From contig NZ_JPOQ01000016.1 in NCBI RefSeq assembly GCF_000735045.1, positions 1 to 64,000 on the forward strand: a DNA stretch of 64,000 nt. The letters run 5' to 3'. Shown piece after piece: positions 26,525 through 37,733 of this stretch; positions within the stretch are counted from its first letter, which is position 1; each line of letters starts with the position of its first letter. The notes under the pieces are model-generated. The model was not told the origin of the DNA, did no database searches, and saw nothing but the letters and a program-made list of their open reading frames with translations. This DNA is from Ferrovum myxofaciens (lineage in GTDB: Bacteria; Pseudomonadota; Gammaproteobacteria; Burkholderiales; Ferrovaceae). The position numbers were made by a program, and so were the translations under genes.

Positions 26525-27964
26525 ATGAATATTCTTTTTTTGACTTCTGAAATAGATCCTCTGATCAAGACTGGGGGACTGGCAGACGTATCCCGCTCAC
26601 TTCCTCTGGCCTTGCATGCCTTGGGCCATGAGCTGCGTATCTTGTTGCCCAATTACCCCGGTGTGCTGGCACAGTTGCCGGATTCGCACTGCATCCTGGA
26701 AGACTTTCCGTATGGCTTACTTCCCGCCCCTGCGCGTTTATTGGAGGGCACCTTACCCGATACGTCATTGACACTCTGGATTCTGGATTGTCCAGAACTT
26801 TTTGACCGCTCCGGTGGCCCCTATCAAGACAGGAAAGGAAAGGATTGGCCGGATAATCCGGCTCGTTTTGGCACCTTCTGCGTCGCCGGAGCCTGGCTGG
26901 CTCAACAGGCAGGACTGCGCTTGAACTGGGCCCCTGCGCTGGTTCATTGCAATGACTGGCAAACTGCCTTGACCCCGGCCCTGATGAAGTTTTGGGATTG
27001 TCCGATACCCTCGGTACTCACCATTCACAATCTTGCTTTTCAGGGAAATTTTCCTGCCCACTGGTGTTTGCCCCTGCATTTGCCCAGTTCGGAATTCCAC
27101 ATGGAAAGCCTCGAATTTCATGGCCAGTTGTCCTTTCTGAAGGCTGGTATCGTACACGCGAATCAGATCACCACCGTCAGTCCGCGTTACGCGCAGGAAA
27201 TCCAGACCCCCCAGTTGGGCTGTGGAATGGAAGGATTACTGCGTCGGCGCGCTTCCGATTTGATCGGTATCCTGAATGGCATCGACGAATTATGGAACCC
27301 GGAGATCGATACTTTCCTTCCAGTTCATTATACGGCTCGAAAACTTCAGGGAAAAACCCGTCTCAAGAAACATCTACAGATGAAAATGGGGTTGCCCGTC
27401 CGACCCGATGTCCTGTTGATCGGCATGGTGAGTCGTCTGACCTGGCAAAAGGGGATTGATCTGGTACTCGATACTCTGGAAGACTGGCTCACGGACGAAA
27501 TTCAAGTCGTCGTATTGGGCAGTGGTGATGCCGAAATAGAAAGAGAATTGGCCCACTGGAGCAGTCGCTCTCCCGAGCAAGTACGGGTTATCCTGGGATT
27601 CAATGAAGTCCGCTCCCATGAAATCATTGCCGGGTCGGATCTGTTTTTGATGCCCTCTCGTTTTGAACCCTGCGGATTGGCACAGATGTATGCCATGACT
27701 TATGGGACTCTGCCCTTGGCTCATGCCACCGGGGGATTGACGGATACCATCGTACCTTATCAGGCACAGAGCCAACCCGTGGAAGGAACGGGCTTCCTCT
27801 TTGAAAACGCCCTTCCCCGGGATTTTCATGAAACCCTCGCACAAGCCCTGACCTGCTTCCACCAGAAGGAAATATGGCAACAATTGATGCGCCAGGCCAT
27901 GGCACGGGATTTCCGCTGGAACAAAGCGGCGCTGGAGTACCAAACGCTTTACCAAACCCTTTGA
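26525..27964 (+). CDS. glgA: Glycogen synthase (ADP-glucose)
   Basis: GlgA, 479 residues, a GT5 glucosyltransferase that extends alpha-1,4-glucan from ADP-glucose. The KTGGLADV motif near residues 16-23 binds ADP-glucose. The N-terminal domain ends near ILNGIDELWNP, and the C-terminal domain has MVSRLTWQKGIDL and the FEPCGLAQMYAMTYGTLP segment with the catalytic glutamate. A TTG two codons upstream of the ATG is rejected, since AGAGG sits just before the chosen start. The four-base distance from pgi suggests coupling. It converges on glgP. Confidence 0.96.
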   Translation: MNILFLTSEIDPLIKTGGLADVSRSLPLALHALGHELRILLPNYPGVLAQLPDSHCILEDFPYGLLPAPARLLEGTLPDTSLTLWILDCPELFDRSGGPYQDRKGKDWPDNPARFGTFCVAGAWLAQQAGLRLNWAPALVHCNDWQTALTPALMKFWDCPIPSVLTIHNLAFQGNFPAHWCLPLHLPSSEFHMESLEFHGQLSFLKAGIVHANQITTVSPRYAQEIQTPQLGCGMEGLLRRRASDLIGILNGIDELWNPEIDTFLPVHYTARKLQGKTRLKKHLQMKMGLPVRPDVLLIGMVSRLTWQKGIDLVLDTLEDWLTDEIQVVVLGSGDAEIERELAHWSSRSPEQVRVILGFNEVRSHEIIAGSDLFLMPSRFEPCGLAQMYAMTYGTLPLAHATGGLTDTIVPYQAQSQPVEGTGFLFENALPRDFHETLAQALTCFHQKEIWQQLMRQAMARDFRWNKAALEYQTLYQTL

Positions 27965-27994
27965 TCCGCGTCGTGCCCCCCTCAGGGAGAAGGA

Positions 27995-30568
27995 TCACAA
28001 CCAGGTCATCAGGCCCAATTCAAAGGAATGAGTCAGGCTTTCGTGGTAAGGATAAACGCGGATACGATAATCCAGTTGTCCACATAATCCGGGTTGCAAT
28101 TCCAGCGCAAAGAGATGCTCTGTTCCTTCCCCCAAGGTCCCTCGGCTTTGGAATTGGAAGGGAGGTAGCACGGGAACACCGCTGCGACTGATGGAACGGT
28201 TGAGTAACAACTCCACACAGACATCCTTAGGCTCCAGTCCCCGTAGATCTACGGTCACCTCAATATTCATGGAACTGCCAAATTTGATCCGTTTGACGGG
28301 TGAGTCCACCCGTCGAATGCGCACCCCGGCCCAGTGATGACGAACTTTCTCTTTCCAGTGGGCAACATCGCGGGCCAATGCCGAATCATTTTCCATAAAA
28401 CGCTTTCCCTGTCCGGAAGCCGGTACATAGAAATGATCCAGATACTCATCCAGCATCCGACCCGTATTGAAATGAGTCAGAATGCTGACCATGGAGGCCT
28501 TGGATTTTGCCACCCAACCTTGAGAATATCCAAATTTTCCACGTTCGTAGTAAAGAGGAACCACTTGATCCTGAATGATTTCATAGAGCGTACGCGCATC
28601 TTCCCGGTTGCGTTGCGTCTCGTCCAGATAATCAGGGGCGGGGCGGATTGCCCACCCATTGTGACCATCGTAGCCCTCTCCCCACCAGCCATCCAGGACA
28701 CTCAGATTGATGGTACCGTTGACCCCCGCTTTCATGCCTGAAGTCCCGCTTGCTTCCAAAGGATAAATAGGGGTATTGAGCCAGACATCCACGCCAGCCA
28801 CCAAACGGCGCGCCAGACCCATATCATAGTTTTCCAGGAGCAGGATTTTATCTTGAAACTCGGGCATGCCGGCCACTTCATGAATGCGCCGAATCATCTC
28901 CTGACCAGGTTCATCTGCTGGGTGCGCCTTACCTGCAAAAACAAAGACCACAGGACGTTCAGGATCCAGGAGAATCTGACGCAGCCAGTCCAAATCAGAA
29001 AAGAGCAAATCTGCACGCTTGTATGTGGCGAAACGACGGGCAAAACCGATGGTCAGAACATTGGGTTCATGGACATTGGCATATTTGAGAAGCCGTTCCA
29101 TGTGCGCATCATCGCCCAGATTACGTTCATATTGGGAGGCAATCCGTTCGCGCACGGCATGGAGCATCTGTGACTTGAGCGATTGACGGACGCTCCAGTA
29201 CAGATGATCGGGAATTTCCTGAACCCCTTTCCAGAAAGAACGGTCCGACAGGCGAGAGCGCCACTCCGCACCGATGAAACGATCAAAGAGTTCGCCCCAT
29301 TCACGGGCCAGGAAGGTGGGAACATGAATGGCATTGGTCACATATCCCATGGGGTTTTCATGATGAGGAATCGCTGGCCAGAACCCTGAACAGATTCGCG
29401 CCGATACTTCACGATGAATTCGGGAAACGCCATTTTGAAAACGAGATCCGCGCACTGCCAGTGCGGTCATGTTGAAATCGCTGTGCCCCACTCCGGGATC
29501 ATTGCCCAGATCCAGCAATTGATTCAGAGGGATATTCAGATCAGGACACATATGTCCAAAGTAATGGGATACCATATCGCGCGGGAAATGGTCATGTCCG
29601 GCAGGCACAGGGGTATGAGTGGTAAATACGGTATTGCTGGCAACGGCCTCGATCGCCGTGGAAAAATCATAACCGGTCCGTTTGATCAACGTACGGATCC
29701 GTTCCAGAAGCATGAAAGCGGCATGCCCTTCGTTGATGTGCCAGACCGTGGGCTGAATGCCCATTTTCTCCAGTGCGCGCGCGCCTCCCACCCCCAGAAT
29801 GATTTCCTGTTCGATCCTGACCCTGCGATCGCCTCCATAGAGTCGGTGGGTAATTTCACGGTCATCGTGGTGGTTTTCCTCAAGGTCCGTATCCATCAGG
29901 TAAATCTTGATGTTACCTACCCGTGCCCACCACACTTTGACCTGAACCGGCCGAACACCAATGGTGACGCTGACTCGCACTTCCTTGCCTTCTTCATCGA
30001 GGACCGCATGAACCGGTAATTCGTCGATATCGGAGTCAAAATTCAAGGCCAGTTGACGCCCACTACGATCAATGTTCTGGGTGAAATATCCTTGGCGATA
30101 CAACAACCCCACGCCAACGAAGGGCAATCCCATATCGCTGGCAGCCTTGCAATGATCCCCCGCCAAAATCCCCAATCCTCCAGAATAAATGGGGAAACTT
30201 TCATGAAATCCGAATTCGGCACAGAAGTAGGCCACCAGATTCCCGGGCGGCAACTTGTGTGGTTTGCGCAGCAATTCATTGTGGTAGGTATCGTAGGCAG
30301 AAAGCACACGATAGTAAGAACTCAGAAAAGCCTGATCTTCGGCAGCTTCGTTCAACCGGTACTCATCCACTCGGCGCAGGAAACGGATGGGGTTGGACCC
30401 TACCAATTCCCAAAGACGAGGGTGCATCCGGGCAAACAGCGTGCGACAGGATCGGTCCCAACTGTACCAGAGGTTATAGGCCAACTCTTCCAGACGATTC
30501 AATTTTTCCGGAATGCGGGGACTGTTTTCTACCACAAAGCGGGTCCCGGGCAATTGATCGTTTTCCAT
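27995..30568 (-). CDS. glgP: Alpha-glucan (glycogen/maltodextrin) phosphorylase
   Basis: An 857-residue GT35 phosphorylase that releases glucose-1-phosphate from alpha-1,4-glucan. An N-terminal DUF3417-like segment (about 15-115) precedes the catalytic core. The pyridoxal-phosphate site is visible as EASGTSGMKAGVNGTINLS, which contains the Schiff-base lysine. The GHAAFMLLERI and VFTTHTPVPAGHDHF strands belong to the substrate-binding region. This DUF3417-bearing subgroup is shared by many bacteria and archaea and is unlike E. coli GlgP. AAGGA precedes the ATG. It converges with glgA over a 30-base gap, so synthesis and breakdown genes share one locus but separate promoters. Confidence 0.95.
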   Translation of the reverse strand: MENDQLPGTRFVVENSPRIPEKLNRLEELAYNLWYSWDRSCRTLFARMHPRLWELVGSNPIRFLRRVDEYRLNEAAEDQAFLSSYYRVLSAYDTYHNELLRKPHKLPPGNLVAYFCAEFGFHESFPIYSGGLGILAGDHCKAASDMGLPFVGVGLLYRQGYFTQNIDRSGRQLALNFDSDIDELPVHAVLDEEGKEVRVSVTIGVRPVQVKVWWARVGNIKIYLMDTDLEENHHDDREITHRLYGGDRRVRIEQEIILGVGGARALEKMGIQPTVWHINEGHAAFMLLERIRTLIKRTGYDFSTAIEAVASNTVFTTHTPVPAGHDHFPRDMVSHYFGHMCPDLNIPLNQLLDLGNDPGVGHSDFNMTALAVRGSRFQNGVSRIHREVSARICSGFWPAIPHHENPMGYVTNAIHVPTFLAREWGELFDRFIGAEWRSRLSDRSFWKGVQEIPDHLYWSVRQSLKSQMLHAVRERIASQYERNLGDDAHMERLLKYANVHEPNVLTIGFARRFATYKRADLLFSDLDWLRQILLDPERPVVFVFAGKAHPADEPGQEMIRRIHEVAGMPEFQDKILLLENYDMGLARRLVAGVDVWLNTPIYPLEASGTSGMKAGVNGTINLSVLDGWWGEGYDGHNGWAIRPAPDYLDETQRNREDARTLYEIIQDQVVPLYYERGKFGYSQGWVAKSKASMVSILTHFNTGRMLDEYLDHFYVPASGQGKRFMENDSALARDVAHWKEKVRHHWAGVRIRRVDSPVKRIKFGSSMNIEVTVDLRGLEPKDVCVELLLNRSISRSGVPVLPPFQFQSRGTLGEGTEHLFALELQPGLCGQLDYRIRVYPYHESLTHSFELGLMTWL

Positions 30569-30670
30569 AGGATCCTTAATAATTATTCACAAAGTCATTC
30601 AGAAAATTGACCGCAAAACGGACAACCCGTTTCTGATTATAACCTGAATCGTTCTTTTTCTGGGCCAGGT

Positions 30671-33055
30671 TCAAACAGACCGTTCCAGGGGAACTCCAAA
30701 ACCCAACGGGCTGATTTTTGATTCCAACGACATTCCCTTGCGCGCGCGCATGAGAATATGCCGCTGTAGTTGGGAGGCGGTCATTACCAGTTGGGCGATT
30801 TTTCCGCCCCGTCCTGTCCCTTGAATAACCAGTCCCTGTGCGGGATCGACCAAGGTAACGGCGCGCAATGCTTCGTCCCGTTCCAAGGCCATCAAAATCA
30901 CTCCTCGTCCCCGGGCTAGTGTTTTTAAATCGTCCAGCGGAAACAACAGGAGGCGCCCCCCTTCGGACAGGGCGGCGACATGGGTTTCCCCTGCCCTTCG
31001 ACGCAGAGGGAGGAGCGGAGTTTCCCCGTCTTCCAAGGTCAAAAAAGATTTTCCTCCCCGGACACGGGATACCAGATCTTCTTGCGCCACCATGAAGCCG
31101 TTCCCTCCAGACCCAGCCACCAAATATTGTTCTCCCGGCAAAGCCACGAAGGCCTGGGCGACTCGCGCGCCCGGTGGAAGATCGATCAAACTGGTGAGCG
31201 GAACTCCCTCACCCCGACCTCCGGGAATATCCGCACCCTTGAGGGTATAGACCCGGCCCTGGGTATCCAGAATAAAGAGCGGATGGATGGAACGGGTTTC
31301 CTGAACGATCCAGGCTTCATCCCCGGCCTTGTACGAAAACTGAGCACTGTCCAGGTGATGCCCTTGGCGGGCACGAATCCAGCCTTGACGGGACAGGGTG
31401 ACCGTCATCGGTTCATCCAGCACTGGGGTATCCAGGGACACTGCTGCCTGAGCTTCGATGCGCGTTCTTCGTGCATCTCCATAGGTCGTCAGGTCAGAAC
31501 GAATTTCCTGTGCAATCAGACGAGCCTGCGCTTCTCTCCCCGACAGAATATGTTGCAACCCTTCCTGCTCGCCACGCAGTTGGGCGATTTCCTGATCGAT
31601 GCGCACGCCTTCCAGACGAGCCAACTGACGCAGACGGATCTCCAGGATATCTTCGGCTTGTAGCGCACTCAATGGATAGGCCATCATCAAATCCTGCTTG
31701 GGATCGTCGGATTCGCGGATTAACCGAATGACCGCATCGATATCCAGCAGAATGCGCTGACGACCTTCCAGGATGTGAAGGCGTCGTTCCACCCGTTCCA
31801 GACGGAAACGGGTACGCCGAACCACCGTATGGAAACGGTACTCCAACCATTCCTGAAGAATAGTTTTGAGATCTTTGGGACGGGGGTGCCCATCCCGTCC
31901 CAGCATCACCAGATTGAGGGACAGGTTGGTTTCCAGTGGAGTATGCGCCAACAGAAGATTGACGAATGCTTGCGGGTCCTGTCGGCTCGATTTGGGCTCG
32001 AAAACCAGACGAACCGAAGCATTTTTGTCTGACTCATCACGCACTAGGTCCAGCGTACTGAGCCACAGGGCTTTGAGTTGGGCCTGCTCGGGAGAAAGCG
32101 CTTTCTTACCCTCACGCACCCGGGGGTTGGTCAATTTTTCCACATCTTCCAGCACGGATCGGGTCGATACCCCATGCGGAAGTTCTGTCACCACCACGCG
32201 CCATTGTCCCCGTGCCAGCGGTTCGATGTTCCAGCGTGCCCGCATGCGCAAGGTTCCTCGTCCTGTCCGGTAGGCCTCGAGAATATCCTGGGAAGATGAA
32301 ATGATCTGGCCCCCGCCCGGTAGATCCGGCCCTGGAATCAATGACATCAATTCATCGAGCGTCAACTGCGGATTTTCCAGGAGCACCAATAGGGCTTGAG
32401 CCACTTCAGTCAGGTTATGGGAAGGGATTTCCGTCGCCATTCCCACTCCGATCCCTGAAGCCCCGTTCAACAACACCATGGGAAGGCGTGCGGGCAACAG
32501 GGTGGGTTCCTGAAAAGATCCGTCATAGTTGGGAACGAAATCCACCGTATCTTCAGTAATTTCTCCCAGCAGTAATTCTGCCAGCGGGGTTAGACGACAT
32601 TCGGTATAGCGCATGGCCGCCGCCCCGTCACCATCACGGCTACCGAAGTTGCCTTGTCCGTCGATGAGGGGGTATCGTAATGTAAAATCCTGCGCCTGAC
32701 GAACCAGTGCTTCATAAGCCGCACTGTCGCCATGGGGATGATATTTCCCAATGACATCCCCCACCACACGAGCGGACTTGACGTGCCGTGCCGGACGATA
32801 CAGCCCCAGTTCGTGCATGGCAAAGAGAATCCGGCGCTGTACTGGCTTCTGGCCATCGGTGACATCCGGCAAAGCCCGTCCCATGACCACACTCATGGCA
32901 TATTCAAGGTAACTGCGTTCGACGAAGTCCGCCAGGGAAGGAGTCGCTTTTTCCTCGCCAGAGGCGGTGGGAGGGGTATCTGCCACCGGTTCCTCCAATC
33001 CGGCAAAGAGATCACCGATCAGGGGAAGTTGATCTGAGGAAGGGAGCATCGCCAT
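30671..33055 (-). CDS. parC: DNA topoisomerase IV subunit A
   Basis: ParC, about 794 residues, is the DNA-cleaving subunit that decatenates replicated chromosomes. The N-terminal winged helix has the [11 protein letters not shown] segment with the active-site tyrosine, preceded by [21 protein letters not shown], the quinolone-resistance region. The C-terminal domain is short and lacks a clear GQRGGKG gyrase box, so ParC is more likely than GyrA. The start overlaps the parE stop as TGATG, and the annotated upstream extension is rejected. The gene pair supports the topoisomerase IV assignment. Confidence 0.93.
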   Translation of the reverse strand: MAMLPSSDQLPLIGDLFAGLEEPVADTPPTASGEEKATPSLADFVERSYLEYAMSVVMGRALPDVTDGQKPVQRRILFAMHELGLYRPARHVKSARVVGDVIGKYHPHGDSAAYEALVRQAQDFTLRYPLIDGQGNFGSRDGDGAAAMRYTECRLTPLAELLLGEITEDTVDFVPNYDGSFQEPTLLPARLPMVLLNGASGIGVGMATEIPSHNLTEVAQALLVLLENPQLTLDELMSLIPGPDLPGGGQIISSSQDILEAYRTGRGTLRMRARWNIEPLARGQWRVVVTELPHGVSTRSVLEDVEKLTNPRVREGKKALSPEQAQLKALWLSTLDLVRDESDKNASVRLVFEPKSSRQDPQAFVNLLLAHTPLETNLSLNLVMLGRDGHPRPKDLKTILQEWLEYRFHTVVRRTRFRLERVERRLHILEGRQRILLDIDAVIRLIRESDDPKQDLMMAYPLSALQAEDILEIRLRQLARLEGVRIDQEIAQLRGEQEGLQHILSGREAQARLIAQEIRSDLTTYGDARRTRIEAQAAVSLDTPVLDEPMTVTLSRQGWIRARQGHHLDSAQFSYKAGDEAWIVQETRSIHPLFILDTQGRVYTLKGADIPGGRGEGVPLTSLIDLPPGARVAQAFVALPGEQYLVAGSGGNGFMVAQEDLVSRVRGGKSFLTLEDGETPLLPLRRRAGETHVAALSEGGRLLLFPLDDLKTLARGRGVILMALERDEALRAVTLVDPAQGLVIQGTGRGGKIAQLVMTASQLQRHILMRARKGMSLESKISPLGFGVPLERSV

Positions 33056-35049
33056 CAGATATCCAATGCCAGTGTCACTTCCTGGCGCTCCATCCATTCC
33101 CGTCGTGCTGCGGCTTCTCCCTTGCCCATCAAACGATTGAATAACAGGTGTGTGTCTTCCCACTCCCCGTCCTTCAAGGAAAGCGTGAGAATTCGACGGG
33201 TTTCCGGATTCATGGTGGTTTCCCACAACTGTTCGGGGTTCATTTCCCCCAACCCTTTGAATCGTCCCACGGTCCAGCCTCCTGAACGTACGCCCTCGGT
33301 TTTGAGACGTTCTTCCAACCCCACCAGTTCCGCCTCGTCGAGGGCGTAGAGTTTGCGTGCCGGACGCTTGCCCTGTGCCGAGACATCCAGTCGATACAGG
33401 GGAGGATTAGCGACGCAGATATGACCACCGGAAACCAGAGCAGGAAAATGAGTAAAAAACAAGGTCAACAGGAGTACCTTGATATGGCTACCGTCCACAT
33501 CCGCATCGGCCATGATGATGATCCGGTCATAACGACGTTGAGACAGATCCACCGGATCCCCGCGGGCATGGGGATCGATGCCCAAAGCCACCGCAATGTC
33601 ATGGATTTCCGTATTGGCAAACAGACGTCCCTGTTCCACTTCGAAACTGTTCAGGACTTTGCCCCGCAGTGGCAGGATGGCCTGGGTCAGTTTATTGCGC
33701 GCCATCTTGGCTGACCCCCCAGCGGAGTCCCCTTCCACCAGAAACAACTCCCGTTCGTCGATCCGTTCAGACTCGCAATCCGTCAATTTTCCCGGTAAAA
33801 CAGCCACCCCACTGCTCTTGCGTTTCTCTATTTTCTGACCAGACTTCATGCGCGCCATGGCCTGACGAATAACCAGATCAGCCAGGGCCTTGCCATGCTC
33901 TACATGCTGATTGAGCCAATGTTCAAAGGGATCGCGCACCAGGGTGGACACCAACTTCAAAGCTTCCCGACTGGTCAGTTTATCCTTGGTTTGCCCTTGA
34001 AACTGGGGATCCAGCATTTTGATCGACAGGATGAACTGAAGCCGGGCACTGACGTCTTCCAATTGCAAACGCACGCCTCGTGGTAACAAACCATGATGTT
34101 CGATGAAAGATTTGAGTGCTTCGAAAAGACCCGTGCGCAGGCCCGCCTCATGGGTCCCGCCCAGCGAAGTGGGAATCAGATTGACAAAGGACTCTCCTTG
34201 CAAGGACCGGGTTTCATGCCAGGAGAAAGCCCAGGACGCACCTTCTCCCGGCGCAAAACTATCCCCTTCCTCGACCCCGAAGAATCGCTCGCTCGTAAAA
34301 ACCGGAATCAGCAAGGGGTCTTCACCCATTCTTTCAGACAAGTACTGTTCCAAACCTCCTGGATAATGCCAGGTTTGTTCGAGGAGACGACCATTCCCTT
34401 CCCTCTTGAGCCGTACGCTGACTCCGGGCAACAACACAGCCTTGGAGCGTAGTCCTCGCTCCAGTTCGGTCAAGTTGATCAGGGGTTCGTCAAAGTAACG
34501 GGGCTCCGGCCAAACCCGTACGCGGGTTCCGGTATTGCGCATCCCGCAGGTTCCCTGGACCGTCAAGGGGTCGGTGACGAACCCATCACCAAAGGCCATG
34601 AAATGAATCTTGCCTTCCCGCTTGACGGTAACCTCAAGACGCCGTGACAGGGCATTGGTGACAGATACGCCGACACCATGCAATCCTCCAGAAAAGGCGT
34701 AAGCGCCCTGTCCCGATTTCTTGTCGAATTTTCCTCCTGCATGCAATCGTGTAAACACCAACTGCACCGTGGGTTCCCCCTCCTCAGGGTGGATTCCGCA
34801 GGGAATACCGCGACCGTCATCTTCGACACTGACGGAATCGTCCTCATGGAGAGTCACTTCGATTTTACGGGCATATCCTCCCAAGGCCTCATCCGCCGCA
34901 TTGTCGATGACCTCCTGAATAATATGAGTGGGGTCTTGAGTCCGGGTGTACATCCCAGGACGTTCCTTGACGGGCTCCAACCCCTTGAGTACGCGTATGC
35001 TTCCGTCCCCGTACTGACTATTGTTCGATGGTGCCAGATCCTGAATCAT
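33055..35049 (-). CDS. parE: DNA topoisomerase IV subunit B
   Basis: ParE, about 664 residues, the ATPase subunit. The GHKL ATP site shows [13 protein letters not shown] and DDGRGIP, then [16 protein letters not shown]. The TOPRIM domain has [18 protein letters not shown] and, later, the Mg2+-binding [16 protein letters not shown] motif. The chosen ATG is at 35049. A TTG nine bases upstream is possible and neither start has a strong ribosome binding site. It is the first gene of the parE-parC operon and is divergent from the monooxygenase gene. Confidence 0.95.
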   Translation of the reverse strand: MIQDLAPSNNSQYGDGSIRVLKGLEPVKERPGMYTRTQDPTHIIQEVIDNAADEALGGYARKIEVTLHEDDSVSVEDDGRGIPCGIHPEEGEPTVQLVFTRLHAGGKFDKKSGQGAYAFSGGLHGVGVSVTNALSRRLEVTVKREGKIHFMAFGDGFVTDPLTVQGTCGMRNTGTRVRVWPEPRYFDEPLINLTELERGLRSKAVLLPGVSVRLKREGNGRLLEQTWHYPGGLEQYLSERMGEDPLLIPVFTSERFFGVEEGDSFAPGEGASWAFSWHETRSLQGESFVNLIPTSLGGTHEAGLRTGLFEALKSFIEHHGLLPRGVRLQLEDVSARLQFILSIKMLDPQFQGQTKDKLTSREALKLVSTLVRDPFEHWLNQHVEHGKALADLVIRQAMARMKSGQKIEKRKSSGVAVLPGKLTDCESERIDERELFLVEGDSAGGSAKMARNKLTQAILPLRGKVLNSFEVEQGRLFANTEIHDIAVALGIDPHARGDPVDLSQRRYDRIIIMADADVDGSHIKVLLLTLFFTHFPALVSGGHICVANPPLYRLDVSAQGKRPARKLYALDEAELVGLEERLKTEGVRSGGWTVGRFKGLGEMNPEQLWETTMNPETRRILTLSLKDGEWEDTHLLFNRLMGKGEAAARREWMERQEVTLALDI

Positions 35050-35116
35050 TACGGTCAATTACACCCAAGCAGGCAAATGAAGGTAGTATAACCCCGTAAT
35101 CATCGCATGAATTTCC

Positions 35117-36601
35117 ATGGTGTGCCAATCCGAATCACTCATGACTGTTTCGCCTCCTCCTCATCACTGGCCCCTCATCATCATAGGTACGGGCTTTGCC
35201 GGTCTGTCCATCGCCCTCCACCGCATGAAGGCCGGGCAGGAAGACTTCATCGTGTTGGAGCAGGCCCAATCCCCTGGCGGAACCTGGCGGGACAACCGTT
35301 ACCCTGGGTGCGCCTGCGATGTCCCCTCTCATCTGTACTCTCTCTCCTGTGCCCCGCCTTGGGACTGGCAACGCAAATATGCAGAAGCACCGGAGATTGA
35401 AGCGTATCTGGCCCATCTGGCGCACTCATTGGGCTCCCGAATACGCTATCAGGCACAGGTTAAATCTGCCGCATGGCAGGCACAGAAGCAACTTTGGCAA
35501 GTCGAACTCAACGATGGCAGTCGATTGACTTGCCGCTTCCTGGTGGCAGGAGTCGGGCCTTTGAGCGAACCGGCCTGGCCTGATTTGCCGGGTTTGAAAA
35601 ATTTTACCGGGCCGCTTCTGCATACCGCCCGCTGGCCCAAGGATCAAACTCTGAAAGGACAGCGGGTCGGTCTGATCGGCACCGGCGCATCTGCCATCCA
35701 GGTGGGGCCGGCATTGGCGCAGGAGGTCGCGCAGTTGATCATTTTTCAGCGCACGGCACCCTGGGTCGTGGATCGCAAGGATCATTCCTATGCCACGGGA
35801 ACCCGCAGGCTTCTCCAAAGGTTACCTTTTCTACGCCAGACGTACCGCGCCTGGCTCTACCTCACCCGCGAACTCAAAGGATTGGCTTTTCTCTGGCCAG
35901 GTCTGATGCACAGGATCGAGGGGGGGGTACGACGAAATCTGGCTCACAAAGTCGCCAATCCCCAGTTGCGCCAGAAAATCATGCCCACAACCCCCTTGGG
36001 GTGCAAACGCATCCTGCTCTCTGATACCTGGTGGTCTACTCTGGAACTTCCCCATGTCACCCTCGAAACCGATCCCATTCATCATATCGAGGCCGCCCAT
36101 CTGGTGACTGAAACCGGTGCCCGCCACGCCCTGGACGTGCTGGTGCTGGCCACGGGATTCCGTTATCAGGACAACCCCATGGCCCGTCTTTTTAAAGGAG
36201 AAAACGGCCTCACTCTGGAAGAGTTCTGGAAAAAGCAACGGAGTGCCTATCTGGGGATGATGATGCCTTCGTTCCCCAATTTTTTTCTGCTGACGGGTCC
36301 CTTCACCGGATTGGGGCATAATTCCATCGTTTTCATGATCGAGTGTCAAACGCGCTGGATTCAGGCGGCCCTGGCTCATGTCACAACACAGAGAAAAAAT
36401 GAGTTCAGGGTACGTGCGCAGGTTTATGAGGCCTTTGCGAAAGAAATGAACCAGCGTTCGAAAAAGACGCTCTGGATGCAGGGGTGCCAAAGTTGGTATC
36501 TGGACCCTGCGGGACGCAATACCGCGCTCTGGCCGGGATTTTCCCTGAGTTACTGGTGGCGTACTCGCCATTTCAACGCAAAGGACTTTGAATATGCATA
36601 G
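35117..36601 (+). CDS. Flavin-containing monooxygenase, Baeyer-Villiger type
   Basis: A 494-residue flavoprotein that inserts oxygen using NADPH and O2. The FAD motif is GTGFAGLS near residues 24-31, the NADP motif is GLIGTGASAIQVG near 184-196, and the Baeyer-Villiger fingerprint FxGxxxHxxxWP is met by FTGPLLHTARWP (about 161-172). The substrate (a ketone, amine or sulphide) is not evident. The first ATG at 35117 has no obvious binding site, and an alternative ATG at 35141 would shorten it by eight residues. The 3' end overlaps the next gene by eight bases, so it heads a plus-strand operon. Confidence 0.9.
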   Translation: MVCQSESLMTVSPPPHHWPLIIIGTGFAGLSIALHRMKAGQEDFIVLEQAQSPGGTWRDNRYPGCACDVPSHLYSLSCAPPWDWQRKYAEAPEIEAYLAHLAHSLGSRIRYQAQVKSAAWQAQKQLWQVELNDGSRLTCRFLVAGVGPLSEPAWPDLPGLKNFTGPLLHTARWPKDQTLKGQRVGLIGTGASAIQVGPALAQEVAQLIIFQRTAPWVVDRKDHSYATGTRRLLQRLPFLRQTYRAWLYLTRELKGLAFLWPGLMHRIEGGVRRNLAHKVANPQLRQKIMPTTPLGCKRILLSDTWWSTLELPHVTLETDPIHHIEAAHLVTETGARHALDVLVLATGFRYQDNPMARLFKGENGLTLEEFWKKQRSAYLGMMMPSFPNFFLLTGPFTGLGHNSIVFMIECQTRWIQAALAHVTTQRKNEFRVRAQVYEAFAKEMNQRSKKTLWMQGCQSWYLDPAGRNTALWPGFSLSYWWRTRHFNAKDFEYA

Positions 36602-37733
36602 TCTCCCTCACCTGATCCGGATGGGCCTGTGTGGACTTGGTTTGGTTTTGATTCCACTTTTCGTATATCCGGATGAAATCGCCATCGTCAATGACTTTCC
36701 TTCCCGGCCCGCACTCAGAATAGGTCAGGAATATCAGAACCGTTACCCCATGCCGGCTCTGCGCAGTGGGTTCTTTCAATGGTTGCTCACCCACTGGTGG
36801 CGCGAACTGGATCATGCCTCCGATCACCCTCCTCAACCGGTGCAAGTCAATCTCCAGGCGCTGACCCATCCCGGACTGGCTCCGCAAGTCACCTGGATTG
36901 GCCATTCAACCCTCCTACTTCAGGTGGATGGGCTAAATATCCTGTTTGATCCCATCTTTTCCAACTACGCCAGTCCTCTCCCTCCTTTAGGTCCCAGACG
37001 TTACCAGCCCCCTGGAGTTTCCTTGGCTGATTTGCCCCATATCGACGTGGTGATGGTTTCCCATAACCATTATGATCATCTGGATTTACCCAGTATGCGT
37101 GCCTTGGCCCGTCAGCGCGGCGGCCCTCCCCGGTTCCTGCTGCCCTTGGGCAATCGATCCTGGTTCCTCGACAATGTGCCAATCCCTGGGGCAGACCCGG
37201 GTTCACAGGTACTGGAGTTGAACTGGGACCAACACGTCACCCTACCGGGACGACAGGGCCCCGTCGAGTTTCATTTCGATGCCGTACAACATTGGGCTAC
37301 CCGCAGTCTATTCGACAAGGATGAGACTTTATGGGGCAGTTGGGCCGTATTATTCCCCCACTTCCGTTTTTGGTTTTCCGGTGATCTGGGACATTCCGAG
37401 GATACCCATGATATCGGGGTCAAGTACGGTTATTTCGATTTGGCGGCCATTTCCATCGGTGCTTATCAACCGCATTGGTACCTGCGCCCATTTCATGTGA
37501 ATCCGGCCGAAGCCGTCAAAGTTTTCTCCGACATTCATGCTCAGCGCGCGTTCGGAATCCATTGGGGGACCTTCCCTTTGAGCGATGAAAATCCAGATCA
37601 GCCTCCCCAGGACCTCGATAAAGCCCTGAAACAGGCAAGCATCCCCCGTGCCAACTTCACGGTTCTTCCTCTGGGACAAATCACGACGTATTCTCTCCCC
37701 CTGCTCTCTTTGACTGCACCGAGGACTCCATGA
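36594..37733 (+). CDS. Metallo-beta-lactamase-fold hydrolase (NAPE-PLD-like)
   Basis: A 379-residue zinc hydrolase. A hydrophobic N-terminal segment (about 9-25) could be a signal peptide or membrane anchor. The zinc motif HxHxDH appears as SHNHYDHLDLPS, with an upstream VTWIGHSTLLLQ strand and downstream SGDLGHSED and FGIHWGTFPLSDEN. This is the arrangement of N-acylphosphatidylethanolamine phospholipase D-like proteins. The substrate is unknown. Both ends overlap neighbours, and its stop coincides with the start of the hydratase-family gene. Confidence 0.9.
   Translation: MHSLPHLIRMGLCGLGLVLIPLFVYPDEIAIVNDFPSRPALRIGQEYQNRYPMPALRSGFFQWLLTHWWRELDHASDHPPQPVQVNLQALTHPGLAPQVTWIGHSTLLLQVDGLNILFDPIFSNYASPLPPLGPRRYQPPGVSLADLPHIDVVMVSHNHYDHLDLPSMRALARQRGGPPRFLLPLGNRSWFLDNVPIPGADPGSQVLELNWDQHVTLPGRQGPVEFHFDAVQHWATRSLFDKDETLWGSWAVLFPHFRFWFSGDLGHSEDTHDIGVKYGYFDLAAISIGAYQPHWYLRPFHVNPAEAVKVFSDIHAQRAFGIHWGTFPLSDENPDQPPQDLDKALKQASIPRANFTVLPLGQITTYSLPLLSLTAPRTP

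Noticed and set aside
33056-33226. N-terminal extension of ParC
   Set aside because: It overlaps parE by 170 bases, while a TGATG junction gives a normal ParC start.
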